Positions 1 through 7,795 of a DNA stretch of 56,278 nt are shown in pieces. The notes under the pieces were generated by a model. That model did no database searches, was not told the origin of the DNA, and saw only the letters and a program-made list of their open reading frames with translations. How positions within the stretch are numbered: position 1 is the first letter of the stretch; the number at the start of each line of letters is the position of its first letter. Source of the DNA: Synergistaceae bacterium (GTDB lineage: Bacteria > Synergistota > Synergistia > Synergistales > Aminobacteriaceae); assembly GCA_017443985.1 (NCBI GenBank), contig JAFSXR010000065.1:1-56278 (forward strand). Reading direction: 5' to 3'. The position numbers were made by a program, and so were the translations under genes.

Positions 1-1349
1 ACTCCTGCGTTTGCAGTTTTGAAATCAAAATTTTTGCCGGGCATTATGAAAATGCTGAAAATCGAAAAAATATATAAAATCGTCAAGACCGCCGAAATCG
101 CAAGCATTGCTATTCCTGCATGACCTAAAGGAGCTGAAGCCGCGCCCGCCGTTCCTAACTGCCATTTCCCCATAAATCCTGCCGAAGGGGGAAGTCCGCA
201 TAACGCAAGGCCGGAAATTAAAAGAGCTAATGAAGTCTTCGGCATTCCTAAACCTATTCCGCGCATGTCGAATAAATATTCGCGTTCAGTCTGGCACAGA
301 ATAGCTCCGGCGCAGAAAAATAAATTTATTTTCATAATTGCATGTCCGCCCATATGAGTTAATGCTCCGGCTAATCCTTCGGGCGTTAAAAGCAAAACTC
401 CCATTAAAATATATGAAAGCTGGCTTATAGTTGAATACGCAAATCTTCTTTTTAAGTGCTGTGTTGCAAGTGCCATTGAAGAACCGTAAACAATCGTTAT
501 ACATGCAAGAGCAAAAGCAGCCCATTGCGCCCAAGTTCCTGCGAGTGATTCAGGTTCAAAAACGTACCATGTTAAACGGATTACCGCGAAAATTCCGGCC
601 TTAACAACTGCAACGGCATGTAACAGAGCTGTAACCGGAGTCGGAGCTACTGAAGCACTCGGCAGCCAGCCGTGAAAAGGAAATATCGCGGCCTTTACTC
701 CGAAGCCTAAGAAACCTAAAAACCATGCACATAAATATATATTATCAGGTTCATTCGGCCATACTCCTAACGTTCCGCCTAATGTAAAAAATTCTCCGCC
801 GCCCTGCGACATTGTATAAGTCAATGCAATAAAAGCACACGCCGCACCGCCGACAGAATAAAGCAGATATTTACGCCCTGCATAGCGTCCTCGCCCGTCC
901 ATTTCGTGCATTACTAAAGGAAGAGTTGTTAATGTCATGACTTCATAAAATAAATATAAAGTCAACAAATCCGAAGATAATGCAATCCCCGCAACTACTC
1001 CGTAAGTCAAAACGAACCAGCCGAAAAAAGAAGTCTCTCTGTGTTCATGGCTCATATATTCAAAGGCGTATAAAGTCGTCAACGGCCATAACACAGCAAT
1101 TAAAACAGCAAAAACCATTCCCAGCCCGTCAAGTTTTAGAGCAAAACCGGCGCGTTCTGAAAGTCTGAATAAAGTTAAAGTGTTCGACGGAGGATAAATA
1201 ACAAGCAAAATTATTATTAAAGTGTTTAAGAGGACAGAACACTCTATAAAAATGTTGCGGAATTTTTTATCGGGAAATTTTAACGCGGGAATTAAAGCGG
1301 CTGAAAGTGCAGGAATTAAAATCGGAAGTAATAAAAATTTTTCGTTCAT
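1..1349 (-). CDS. Proton/cation antiporter or complex I-like membrane subunit (MrpD/NuoN family), C-terminus cut by window edge
   Basis: About 449 codons are visible and the frame is still open at base 1, so the C-terminus is missing. The protein is almost entirely membrane helices and belongs to the proton-translocating antiporter family shared by Mrp antiporter subunits A/D, complex I subunits and membrane hydrogenases. Diagnostic pieces are a TM5-like segment with a conserved glutamate (LYLFYEV, E136), the TM7 lysine (GFGVKAAIFPFHGWLP, K219) and a following APTPVTALLHAVAVVKAG stretch typical of MrpD/MrpA. The start is the ATG at 1349, because AGGAGGA lies 11 bases upstream and an earlier ATG (1360) runs into a stop at once. 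The sequence resembles MrpD more than NuoN, but the rest of the operon lies outside the window, so the complex it serves is undecided. Family certain; subunit assignment is inference. Confidence 0.85.
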   Translation of the reverse strand, partial: MNEKFLLLPILIPALSAALIPALKFPDKKFRNIFIECSVLLNTLIIILLVIYPPSNTLTLFRLSERAGFALKLDGLGMVFAVLIAVLWPLTTLYAFEYMSHEHRETSFFGWFVLTYGVVAGIALSSDLLTLYLFYEVMTLTTLPLVMHEMDGRGRYAGRKYLLYSVGGAACAFIALTYTMSQGGGEFFTLGGTLGVWPNEPDNIYLCAWFLGFLGFGVKAAIFPFHGWLPSASVAPTPVTALLHAVAVVKAGIFAVIRLTWYVFEPESLAGTWAQWAAFALACITIVYGSSMALATQHLKRRFAYSTISQLSYILMGVLLLTPEGLAGALTHMGGHAIMKINLFFCAGAILCQTEREYLFDMRGIGLGMPKTSLALLISGLALCGLPPSAGFMGKWQLGTAGAASAPLGHAGIAMLAISAVLTILYIFSIFSIFIMPGKNFDFKTANAG

Positions 1350-1450
1350 AATAAATTCATTCCTCCTTTTGAAAATAAGAAAATAAAAAAAATTTTTTAG
1401 GGATTATGAAAAATTATAAATGAAGAATTGAAAAATAAAAAACTTCCGAA

Positions 1451-2290
1451 TTAAATTTTAATTCTCACTCTGTCGGGGTGTTCGCCGCTCCAGCCTGAAG
1501 GAGGCATATTTTCGAGGCGTGAAATGTCTTCAGCATCAATTTCAAAATTTAAGCTCTCTAAATTTTCTTTCATTCTTTCAAGTGAAGAAGCCTTTGGCAG
1601 CGGCATAACATTTTCCTGAATACAAAATCTTAAACATATTTGAGCCTTTGTAACGTTATATTTTTTTGCAAGCTCAATAATTAATTCGTCATCAGCTACA
1701 CGGCCTCGTGCAATGGGGCTCCAAGCCTGAAGCAAAATATTTTTTTCGCGGTAATAATTTAATGCAAAAGTTTGAGTATATCCCGCATGAAATTCAAGCT
1801 GTGCGGCAACGGGCATAATTTTAGAATTTTTTATTATGTTTTCCGCATGATACGGCAAAAAATTGCTGAGACCGAGCGCACGGATTTTACCTTCTGAATA
1901 AAATTCTTCCATAGCTTGCCAAGTTTCCAAGTCTAATTTTTTCCAGTCTTTTACAGCTAAATCTGGTCTGGGCCAATGTATCATGAAGACATCAATATAA
2001 TCAGTCTTCAGATTTTCGAGGGTTTTATTGAAAGCCGCTTTTGCATTTTTATAGCCCATGTCAGTTTTCCAAAGTTTAGAGGCAATAAAAAATTCTTCGC
2101 GTCTAATTCCGCTTTCCTTAATTGCTTCGGCTATGTATTTTTCAGTGCCGTAAAAAGACGCTGTGTCAAAATATCTATAACCCGCTTCTATTGCACGTGA
2201 AATTATTTCAATATTTTCATTTGGGGCGGCTTTATAAGTTCCAAAGCCTATCGCAGGAAATTCGAGGCCGTTTTTTAATTTGAATGTCAT
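1451..2290 (-). CDS. Aldo/keto reductase
   Basis: Cytosolic NAD(P)H-dependent carbonyl reductase of the aldo/keto reductase superfamily, about 279 residues, the usual compact bacterial size. The catalytic tetrad is intact. Numbering from the TTG at 2296, it is Asp44 and Tyr49 in YRYFDTASFYGTE, Lys74 in IASKLW and His107 in VFMIHWPRP; numbers are two lower from the ATG. An open frame extends to that TTG, but AAAGGA is 8 bases from the ATG at 2290 and almost touches the TTG, so 2290 is the better start. The gene stands alone between the antiporter gene and divergent galE. Substrate cannot be read from sequence; a 2,5-diketo-gluconate reductase-like (AKR5-type) role is only a guess from the LEFPAIGFGTY opening. 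Confidence 0.9.
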   Translation of the reverse strand: MTFKLKNGLEFPAIGFGTYKAAPNENIEIISRAIEAGYRYFDTASFYGTEKYIAEAIKESGIRREEFFIASKLWKTDMGYKNAKAAFNKTLENLKTDYIDVFMIHWPRPDLAVKDWKKLDLETWQAMEEFYSEGKIRALGLSNFLPYHAENIIKNSKIMPVAAQLEFHAGYTQTFALNYYREKNILLQAWSPIARGRVADDELIIELAKKYNVTKAQICLRFCIQENVMPLPKASSLERMKENLESLNFEIDAEDISRLENMPPSGWSGEHPDRVRIKI

Positions 2291-2372
2291 TTGCAAAGTC
2301 CTTTCTGAAAAAAAATTTTTTTTAGTTTAAGTGTCTCTTCAAGAATTATAAATATATTTTTGAAAAATTACT

Positions 2373-2381
2373 TGATATAAT
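2373..2381 (+). promoter_or_regulatory. Extended -10 promoter for galE
   Basis: TGATATAAT, a perfect extended -10 (TG, one base, TATAAT), lies 28 bases before the galE start. No good -35 box is seen at 16-18 bases. The galE start has GGAG about 8 bases upstream. Confidence 0.55.
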
Positions 2382-2409
2382 TCAAAAAAAATTACATGGA
2401 GTAACAAAA

Positions 2410-3411
2410 ATGAAAATATTATTAACAGGCGGAGCAGGTTATATTGGTTCACACACTACAGTTGAATTAATAAAGGCCGGACATTCTGTCGTAGTTATTG
2501 ATAATTTGAGCAATTCATCTGAAGATGTCATAAAGAGAGTTGAACAAATAACAAATGCGGAAATTCCTTTTTATAAACTGGATCTTAGAGATAATCTTTC
2601 CTGCGTTTTTTCTGAACATGCCTTTGATGCCTGTATTCACTTCGCAGGATTGAAAGCCGTAGGGGAATCGGTGTCTTTGCCGCTGCGTTATTATGACAAC
2701 AATTTAGTTTCGACTTTGAACCTAATAAAAACTCTGGAGGCCCATAACTGCAAGAATATAATTTTTTCGTCTTCAGCTACGGTTTACGGCACTCCCGCTG
2801 AAATTCCAATAACTGAACAATGCCCAAAGGGAATATGCACAAATCCTTATGGTTGGACAAAATCAATAATTGAGCAAATTCTCACGGATTTATACAAAGC
2901 AGATACAAGCTGGAATGTCATAATTCTGCGCTATTTCAATCCTGTAGGGGCGCACCAATCAGGTTTAATCGGCGAAGCCCCCAAAGGGATACCAAATAAT
3001 TTAATACCTTATATAACTCAGGTGGCTTCAGGCCGTTTGGATAAACTGCATATTTTTGGCAACGATTATGAAACTCCCGACGGAACAGGCATAAGAGATT
3101 ATATTCATGTCGTTGATCTTGCGCGGGGGCACGTTGCGGCACTAACAGCCATAAAAAACGGTCTCTCTATATATAATTTGGGAACAGGGCGGGGTTACAG
3201 TGTTCTTGAAATGGTCAAGACTTTTGAGAAGGTCAACAGCGTAAAAGTACCTTATATTATTGAAGGGCGCAGGGCAGGAGATATTGGAATTTGCTACTCC
3301 GATCCTCGAAAAGCTATGCGTGAGCTTGCTTGGAGAGCTGACTACGGACTGGAAGAAATGTGTCGGGACAGTTGGAATTGGGAACAAAATTCAAGATCTG
3401 TTCATGTTTGA
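2410..3411 (+). CDS. galE: UDP-glucose 4-epimerase
   Basis: Interconverts UDP-glucose and UDP-galactose for galactose use and surface polysaccharide precursors; cytosolic, NAD-bound short-chain dehydrogenase fold. The 333-residue length is standard. Seen directly: N-terminal Rossmann motif TGGAGYIGSHT (residues 6-16), the serine cluster SSSATVYG (120-127) and the active site YGWTK (Tyr147, Lys151). The C-terminus shows the GalE-typical AWRADYGLEEMCRDSWNW. ATG with GGAG upstream. It is followed after 72 bases by leuC; whether the two share a transcript is unclear, since no terminator stands between them. Close relatives with 4-epimerase activity on UDP-GlcNAc cannot be excluded. Confidence 0.94.
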   Translation: MKILLTGGAGYIGSHTTVELIKAGHSVVVIDNLSNSSEDVIKRVEQITNAEIPFYKLDLRDNLSCVFSEHAFDACIHFAGLKAVGESVSLPLRYYDNNLVSTLNLIKTLEAHNCKNIIFSSSATVYGTPAEIPITEQCPKGICTNPYGWTKSIIEQILTDLYKADTSWNVIILRYFNPVGAHQSGLIGEAPKGIPNNLIPYITQVASGRLDKLHIFGNDYETPDGTGIRDYIHVVDLARGHVAALTAIKNGLSIYNLGTGRGYSVLEMVKTFEKVNSVKVPYIIEGRRAGDIGICYSDPRKAMRELAWRADYGLEEMCRDSWNWEQNSRSVHV

Positions 3412-3483
3412 GATTTTATCATAAAATAATCGCAATTTATCAAAATATTATAAAAATTTTTTCACGAGGGGGAATATTTTTCA

Positions 3484-4746
3484 ATGTCAATGACAATGAC
3501 CCAAAAAATTCTTGCTAAACATGCAGGGCTTGATGAAGTTCATGCAGGGCAGTTAATTCAGGCAAAACTTGATTTAACGCTCGGCAATGACATAACCGCT
3601 CCTGTTGCCATTAATGAATTTGAAGCAGCCGGCTTTGATAAAATTTTCGATAATCGCAAAGTCGTTTTAGTAATGGACCATTTCACGCCGAATAAAGATA
3701 TTAAATCAGCCACTCAATGCAAACAGTGCAGAACTTTCGCAAAAAGATTTAATCTCAAAAATTTTTTTGATGTCGGCACTATGGGAATAGAACACGCGCT
3801 CTTGCCTGAGCAGGGCTTGGTAGCTCCGGGCGAGGCTATCATCGGCGCGGACTCTCACACCTGCACTTACGGAGCTGTCAACGCATTTTCAACGGGTGTC
3901 GGCTCAACGGACTTGGGCGCGGCTATGGCGGTCGGCTATACGTGGTTCAAAGTCCCGGCGGCTATTAAAGTCAACGTAACGGGCAAGAAAAAAGATTTTG
4001 TTTCGGGCAAGGACGTAATTTTATATTTAATCGGCAAAATCGGAGTTGACGGAGCGTTATATAAATCGCTCGAATTTTGCGGCGAGGGTCTGAAAGAATT
4101 GACGATGGCCGACCGCTTGACTATTGCTAACATGGCTATCGAGGCAGGCGGAAAAAACGGAATATTCCCGGTTGACGACATCACACGCGAATATTTGAAG
4201 GGCCGGGTTACTCGCGAATGGACAGCTTACGACCCTGACCCCGATGCGGAATATGAAAGCACCGTCGAATTAAATCTCGATGAGATTGACTGCACGGTGT
4301 CTTGGCCTCATTTACCTGAAAACGCAAAACCTGCGACCGAAGGAAAAAATATAAAGATCGATCAAATTGTAATCGGCTCATGCACTAACGGAAGAATTGA
4401 AGATTTGAAAGCTGCCGCAGAAATTTTGAAGGGCAGACACTTGGCCGACGGCGTGAGGGGAATTATTATCCCGGCCACTCAGAGCGTATATAGAGAAGCT
4501 ATTAAGCTCGGCTATGTTGAAATTTTCCTTGACGCTGGCTGTATCGTATCGACTCCGACCTGCGGGCCGTGCTTGGGCGGTCATATGGGAGTCTTGGCAA
4601 AGGGTGAACGCTGTGTGTCAACGACTAACCGCAATTTTGTCGGCAGAATGGGACACACCGAGAGCGAAGTTTATTTAGCGTCTCCGGCCGTCGCTGCTGC
4701 GTCAGGAATTGCCGGCTGCATTACTCATCCGAAGGAGGTTTTATAA
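3484..4746 (+). CDS. leuC: 3-isopropylmalate dehydratase large subunit
   Basis: With LeuD it isomerises 2-isopropylmalate to 3-isopropylmalate in leucine synthesis, using a [4Fe-4S] cluster. The three cluster cysteines are present: Cys300 in GSCTNGR, and Cys360 and Cys363 in [11 protein letters not shown]. At 420 residues this is the shorter HacA/archaeal-like LeuC type rather than the roughly 465-residue E. coli type. The start ATG at 3484 follows GAGGGGG; a second in-frame ATG two codons on is possible. It abuts leuD with no gap, and AAGGAGG for leuD lies in the last codons. Homoaconitase is an alternative by family, but leuD and leuB next door support the leucine pathway. Confidence 0.93.
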   Translation: MSMTMTQKILAKHAGLDEVHAGQLIQAKLDLTLGNDITAPVAINEFEAAGFDKIFDNRKVVLVMDHFTPNKDIKSATQCKQCRTFAKRFNLKNFFDVGTMGIEHALLPEQGLVAPGEAIIGADSHTCTYGAVNAFSTGVGSTDLGAAMAVGYTWFKVPAAIKVNVTGKKKDFVSGKDVILYLIGKIGVDGALYKSLEFCGEGLKELTMADRLTIANMAIEAGGKNGIFPVDDITREYLKGRVTREWTAYDPDPDAEYESTVELNLDEIDCTVSWPHLPENAKPATEGKNIKIDQIVIGSCTNGRIEDLKAAAEILKGRHLADGVRGIIIPATQSVYREAIKLGYVEIFLDAGCIVSTPTCGPCLGGHMGVLAKGERCVSTTNRNFVGRMGHTESEVYLASPAVAAASGIAGCITHPKEVL

Positions 4747-5220
4747 ATGAAGGCTCATAAATACGGAGACCATGTTGACACTGACGTTATAATCCCGGCG
4801 CGTTATCTTGCGAGTCAGGACGAAAAAGAATTAGCCTTGCACTGCATGGAAGACATAGACAAAAATTTTCACGCGAAAATTAAGGACGGAGATATTATCG
4901 TCGCAGGCTTGAATTTCGGCTGCGGCTCATCGCGTGAACATGCACCCGTCGCTATCAAAGCGTCAGGAATTTCCTGCGTCATTGCGAAAAGTTTTGCGCG
5001 AATTTTTTACCGCAACGCGATTAATATCGGGCTCGCTATTCTTGAATGTCCCGAAGCTGCCGAAGATATTTCAGACGGCGATGAAGTTAAAATTAATTTC
5101 GACACAGGATTAATCACGAACGAGACTAAAAATAAAACTTACAAGGCCGAACCGTTCCCGGAGTTCATCAAAAAAATGATTGACGACGGCGGTTTAATGG
5201 CCTCATTAAAGAAAAAATAA
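4747..5220 (+). CDS. leuD: 3-isopropylmalate dehydratase small subunit
   Basis: Swivel-domain partner of LeuC. The 157 residues match the small-subunit family, with the hallmark [14 protein letters not shown] around residues 55-70 that packs against the substrate site. The ATG directly follows the leuC stop codon, and the ribosome-binding site AAGGAGG is inside the leuC end, so the two subunits are translationally coupled. A flavoprotein gene follows after 18 bases with its own AGGAGG. Confidence 0.93.
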   Translation: MKAHKYGDHVDTDVIIPARYLASQDEKELALHCMEDIDKNFHAKIKDGDIIVAGLNFGCGSSREHAPVAIKASGISCVIAKSFARIFYRNAINIGLAILECPEAAEDISDGDEVKINFDTGLITNETKNKTYKAEPFPEFIKKMIDDGGLMASLKKK

Positions 5221-5238
5221 CAGGAGGAAAAAATAATT

Positions 5239-5910
5239 ATGAAAGCGTTATTCATCAACGGCTCGCCGCGAAAAAACTGGAACACCGCAAAAATGCTTGA
5301 GAGCGCGATGAAGGGAGCTTCTGACGCAGGAGCGGAGACGGAATTAATTAACCTTTACGATTTTAATTTCAAGGGCTGTATAAGCTGTTTCGCGTGCAAG
5401 TTAAAAAATGCCAAGACTCACGGACTTTGCGCCTTCAAAGACGCTTTAACGCCCGTGCTTGAAAAAGCTCTGCACTCTGACGTTATCGTCATGGGCAGCC
5501 CGATTTATTTCAGCTTTCCTACGGGAATGATGCGCTCATTCATGGAAAGATTTTTATTCCCGATTATGCACTACAGCAATGACGAGAACGGGAAAAGAAT
5601 CAGGGATATTGACAGGACGATTTACAGCGCGAATATTTACACGATGAACTGCACGGAAGAATTTGCGCCGAAAATGAATTACGACACGATCATAAAAACT
5701 AATTCATCGGCCTGCGAAGTTGTTTTAGGCTACACGGAAAATTTATGCGCTTATAACACGTATCAATTTAATGATTATTCGCGCTACGATGTAAACATGT
5801 TCAGCGAGGAAGAAAAAGCGAAATACCGCGACGAACATTTTGAAAAAGATTTACAGAAAGCCTACGAACTCGGCAAGCGTTTAACGGAAAAAGCAAAAGG
5901 GGAAAAATAA
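5239..5910 (+). CDS. Flavodoxin-fold NAD(P)H-dependent FMN reductase / iron-sulfur flavoprotein-like
   Basis: A 223-residue flavodoxin-like protein. The N-terminal FINGSPRKNWNTAKML is the FMN phosphate-binding loop of the NADPH-dependent FMN reductase family, and MGSPIYFSFPTGMMRSFMERF is its second conserved block. Cysteines at 47, 50, 53 and 64 form C-x2-C-x2-C-x10-C. That resembles the cluster-binding pattern of iron-sulfur flavoproteins (Isf) but with a longer last spacer, so cluster binding is uncertain. It sits between leuD and leuB (18 and 4 bases), sharing their transcript. No role in leucine synthesis is known for this family; it may support redox needs of the iron-sulfur dehydratase, which is speculation. 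Confidence 0.8.
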   Translation: MKALFINGSPRKNWNTAKMLESAMKGASDAGAETELINLYDFNFKGCISCFACKLKNAKTHGLCAFKDALTPVLEKALHSDVIVMGSPIYFSFPTGMMRSFMERFLFPIMHYSNDENGKRIRDIDRTIYSANIYTMNCTEEFAPKMNYDTIIKTNSSACEVVLGYTENLCAYNTYQFNDYSRYDVNMFSEEEKAKYRDEHFEKDLQKAYELGKRLTEKAKGEK

Positions 5911-5914
5911 TTAA

Positions 5915-6982
5915 ATGTCAAAGAAAAATGTTGCAGTCATTCCCGGCGACGGCATCGGCCCGGAAGTTATTAAAGCCACTCTTGAAGTTTTAGAGAAGAC
6001 CGCGCCCGGTCAGTTTGATTTTACTGAAGTCGCTATGGGCGGAAACGCTATCGACAAATACGGCGAGCCCCTGCCCGATTTCAGCTTAAAGACCTGCCAG
6101 AACGCTGACGCAACTTTACTCGGCGCGGTCGGCGGCCCCAAGTGGGACAATCAGCCCCCTGAAAAACGTCCTGAGCGCGGCTTGCTCGGAGTCAGAAGCG
6201 GCCTTGAAGTTTTTGCGAACATAAGACCGGCAAAAATTTTCGCGCCCCTCGCGTCGGCCTGCCCGTTAAGAAAAGACATTGCCGAAAAAGGAATTGATTT
6301 TATTATCGTCCGCGAATTGACGGGAGGAATTTATTTCGGCAAGCACGAAGCCTTCAAGACCCCTAGCGGTGAACGCGCTGCCCGTGATGTCATGGAGTAC
6401 AGCGAACACGAGATTAAACGCATTGCCCACGTGGCTTTCAAAATGGCAATGGGCCGAAGAAAAATTGTAACGTCGATCGACAAGGCGAATATCTTAACGA
6501 CTTCGAGATTATGGCGCGAAGTTGTCGAGGAGGTCGCTAAAGAATATCCCGAAGTGAAATTAAATCATCTTTATGTTGATAACGCTTCGATGCAGTTAGT
6601 CCGCGCTCCGTCAGAGTTTGACGTTATCGTAACTGAAAACACATTTGGCGATATTCTCTCGGACGAGGCCAGTCAGATTGTAGGCTCAATCGGAATGATA
6701 CCGAGCGCGAGCTTGGGCGAAAATAATCGCGGACTTTACGAGCCTATTCACGGTTCAGCCCCCGACATCGCAGGACAGGACAAGGCTAACCCTATCGGAA
6801 CGATTTTAGCCGGAGCTATGATGCTGCGCTACAGTTTCGCAATGAACAAGGAAGCGGATAAAATTGAAAACGCCGTTGACGAAGTTTTGAAGGACGGATT
6901 GAGAACGCCGGATATTTTTATGGACGGCACGAAATTAATCACGGGCTCTCAGATGAGGGACGCAATAATAGCGAAGTTATAA
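5915..6982 (+). CDS. leuB: 3-isopropylmalate dehydrogenase
   Basis: NAD-dependent oxidative decarboxylation of 3-isopropylmalate to 2-oxoisocaproate. The 355-residue length is normal. Seen: N-terminal VIPGDGIGPEVIKAT, the substrate-loop region RPERGLLGVRSGLEVFANIRP, the catalytic ELTGGIYFG block, and the metal-binding/signature region NTFGDILSDEASQIVGS. It is the last gene of the leuC-leuD-flavoprotein-leuB block and is followed by an intrinsic terminator. leuA is not in the window. Confidence 0.95.
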   Translation: MSKKNVAVIPGDGIGPEVIKATLEVLEKTAPGQFDFTEVAMGGNAIDKYGEPLPDFSLKTCQNADATLLGAVGGPKWDNQPPEKRPERGLLGVRSGLEVFANIRPAKIFAPLASACPLRKDIAEKGIDFIIVRELTGGIYFGKHEAFKTPSGERAARDVMEYSEHEIKRIAHVAFKMAMGRRKIVTSIDKANILTTSRLWREVVEEVAKEYPEVKLNHLYVDNASMQLVRAPSEFDVIVTENTFGDILSDEASQIVGSIGMIPSASLGENNRGLYEPIHGSAPDIAGQDKANPIGTILAGAMMLRYSFAMNKEADKIENAVDEVLKDGLRTPDIFMDGTKLITGSQMRDAIIAKL

Positions 6983-6987
6983 ATCAG

Positions 6988-7032
6988 GAAAATTTCCCTT
7001 GAAAAAAAATTTTTTTCGGGGGAATTTTTTTT
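6988..7032 (+). terminator. Intrinsic terminator after leuB
   Basis: A long AT-rich inverted repeat: AAATTTCCC, GAAAAAAA, TTTTTTTC, then GGGGGAATTTTTTTT. It folds into one hairpin ending in a T run, placed just after the leuB stop. It closes the leucine block. Confidence 0.6.
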
Positions 7033-7038
7033 ATGGAG

Positions 7039-7047
7039 TGCTATAAT
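7039..7047 (+). promoter_or_regulatory. Extended -10 promoter for the prepilin gene
   Basis: TGCTATAAT (extended -10) lies 64 bases before the prepilin start and directly after the leuB terminator. No clear -35 is seen. Confidence 0.5.
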
Positions 7048-7110
7048 TTTGAATCGATTTCCAGAAAAATTAATGCAAAATAAAAAATTCATGGGAGGGA
7101 ATTATTTTTC

Positions 7111-7710
7111 ATGTTAAGCAGGAAAAAGGGTTTCACGCTTGTTGAATTGTTGATTGTTATTGTCGTCATTGGCGTATTGAGCGCGATGATGATGTTGTCG
7201 AGCACGGAGGCGGTCAGCTCCGCGAAGGCCGCGAATATTGTTAATAATATGCGTAATATTAAGACAGCGGTACTAGAATGGTACGCAGATAACATTGACA
7301 ATATAAAAATTAAGAGCGATGGGCAATATGTAGTTACTTACTTTGATGGGAATACATCAAAAATAACTAGCCGTATTCACAATACTCTTAAGGCTAATGC
7401 GAATTTTAAACAAGCTATGACAAAATATCTCAGCAATGCAGATTCAATATCTCTAAATGATGGTGATAATAGTGGGAAGCCTTCAATAGATGGTTTTGCT
7501 ATTGTTGACGGCTCAATTCCTCAAGATACTGAGGGGAAAAAATATCTTAAGTGGTTTGTTGCATATCGTCCTACATCGGATACAAGACTAAAGGCAAAAT
7601 TAGCTGATAAGGCTAAAACAGCAACACTTTTTAAGAATGGTAAAGGTGAATATTACACAGAGAATGCAGAGAATTATATTTATATGCCCATTCTGACGCT
7701 TGGTGAATAA
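7111..7710 (+). CDS. Type IV prepilin-like protein (class III N-terminus)
   Basis: 199 residues. The N-terminus LSRKKG|FTLVELLIVIVVIGV carries the prepilin peptidase site (cut after Gly7) and the conserved glutamate at mature position 5 (Glu12), followed by one hydrophobic helix, as in type IV pilins and type II secretion pseudopilins. The rest is a globular domain I do not recognise. GGGAGGG lies 11 bases before the ATG. It has its own promoter and a terminator on each side, so it is monocistronic; no peptidase, ATPase or other pilus gene occurs in the window. The 3' two thirds look more AT-rich and less codon-biased than the conserved start, as is usual for variable pilin heads. Confidence 0.85.
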   Translation: MLSRKKGFTLVELLIVIVVIGVLSAMMMLSSTEAVSSAKAANIVNNMRNIKTAVLEWYADNIDNIKIKSDGQYVVTYFDGNTSKITSRIHNTLKANANFKQAMTKYLSNADSISLNDGDNSGKPSIDGFAIVDGSIPQDTEGKKYLKWFVAYRPTSDTRLKAKLADKAKTATLFKNGKGEYYTENAENYIYMPILTLGE

Positions 7711-7750
7711 AATTATTTAATGAGAAGCACAACGCCCCATATTGAAAACA

Positions 7751-7783
7751 AAAACTCCCCAGCCGTAAAACCGGGGAGCTTTT
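7751..7783. terminator. Bidirectional intrinsic terminator between prepilin and protease genes
   Basis: CTCCCC (7755-7760) pairs with GGGGAG (7773-7778), with A4 before and CTTTT after. It can therefore end transcription from the prepilin gene (plus) and from the convergent protease gene (minus). Confidence 0.75.
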
Positions 7784-7795
7784 CAAAATTATTTC

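Noticed and set aside
3412..3483. T-box or leucine attenuator before leuC
   Set aside because: The 72-base gap has only a small ATTTTAT/ATAAAAT palindrome; no conserved T-box sequence or leucine-rich leader peptide.
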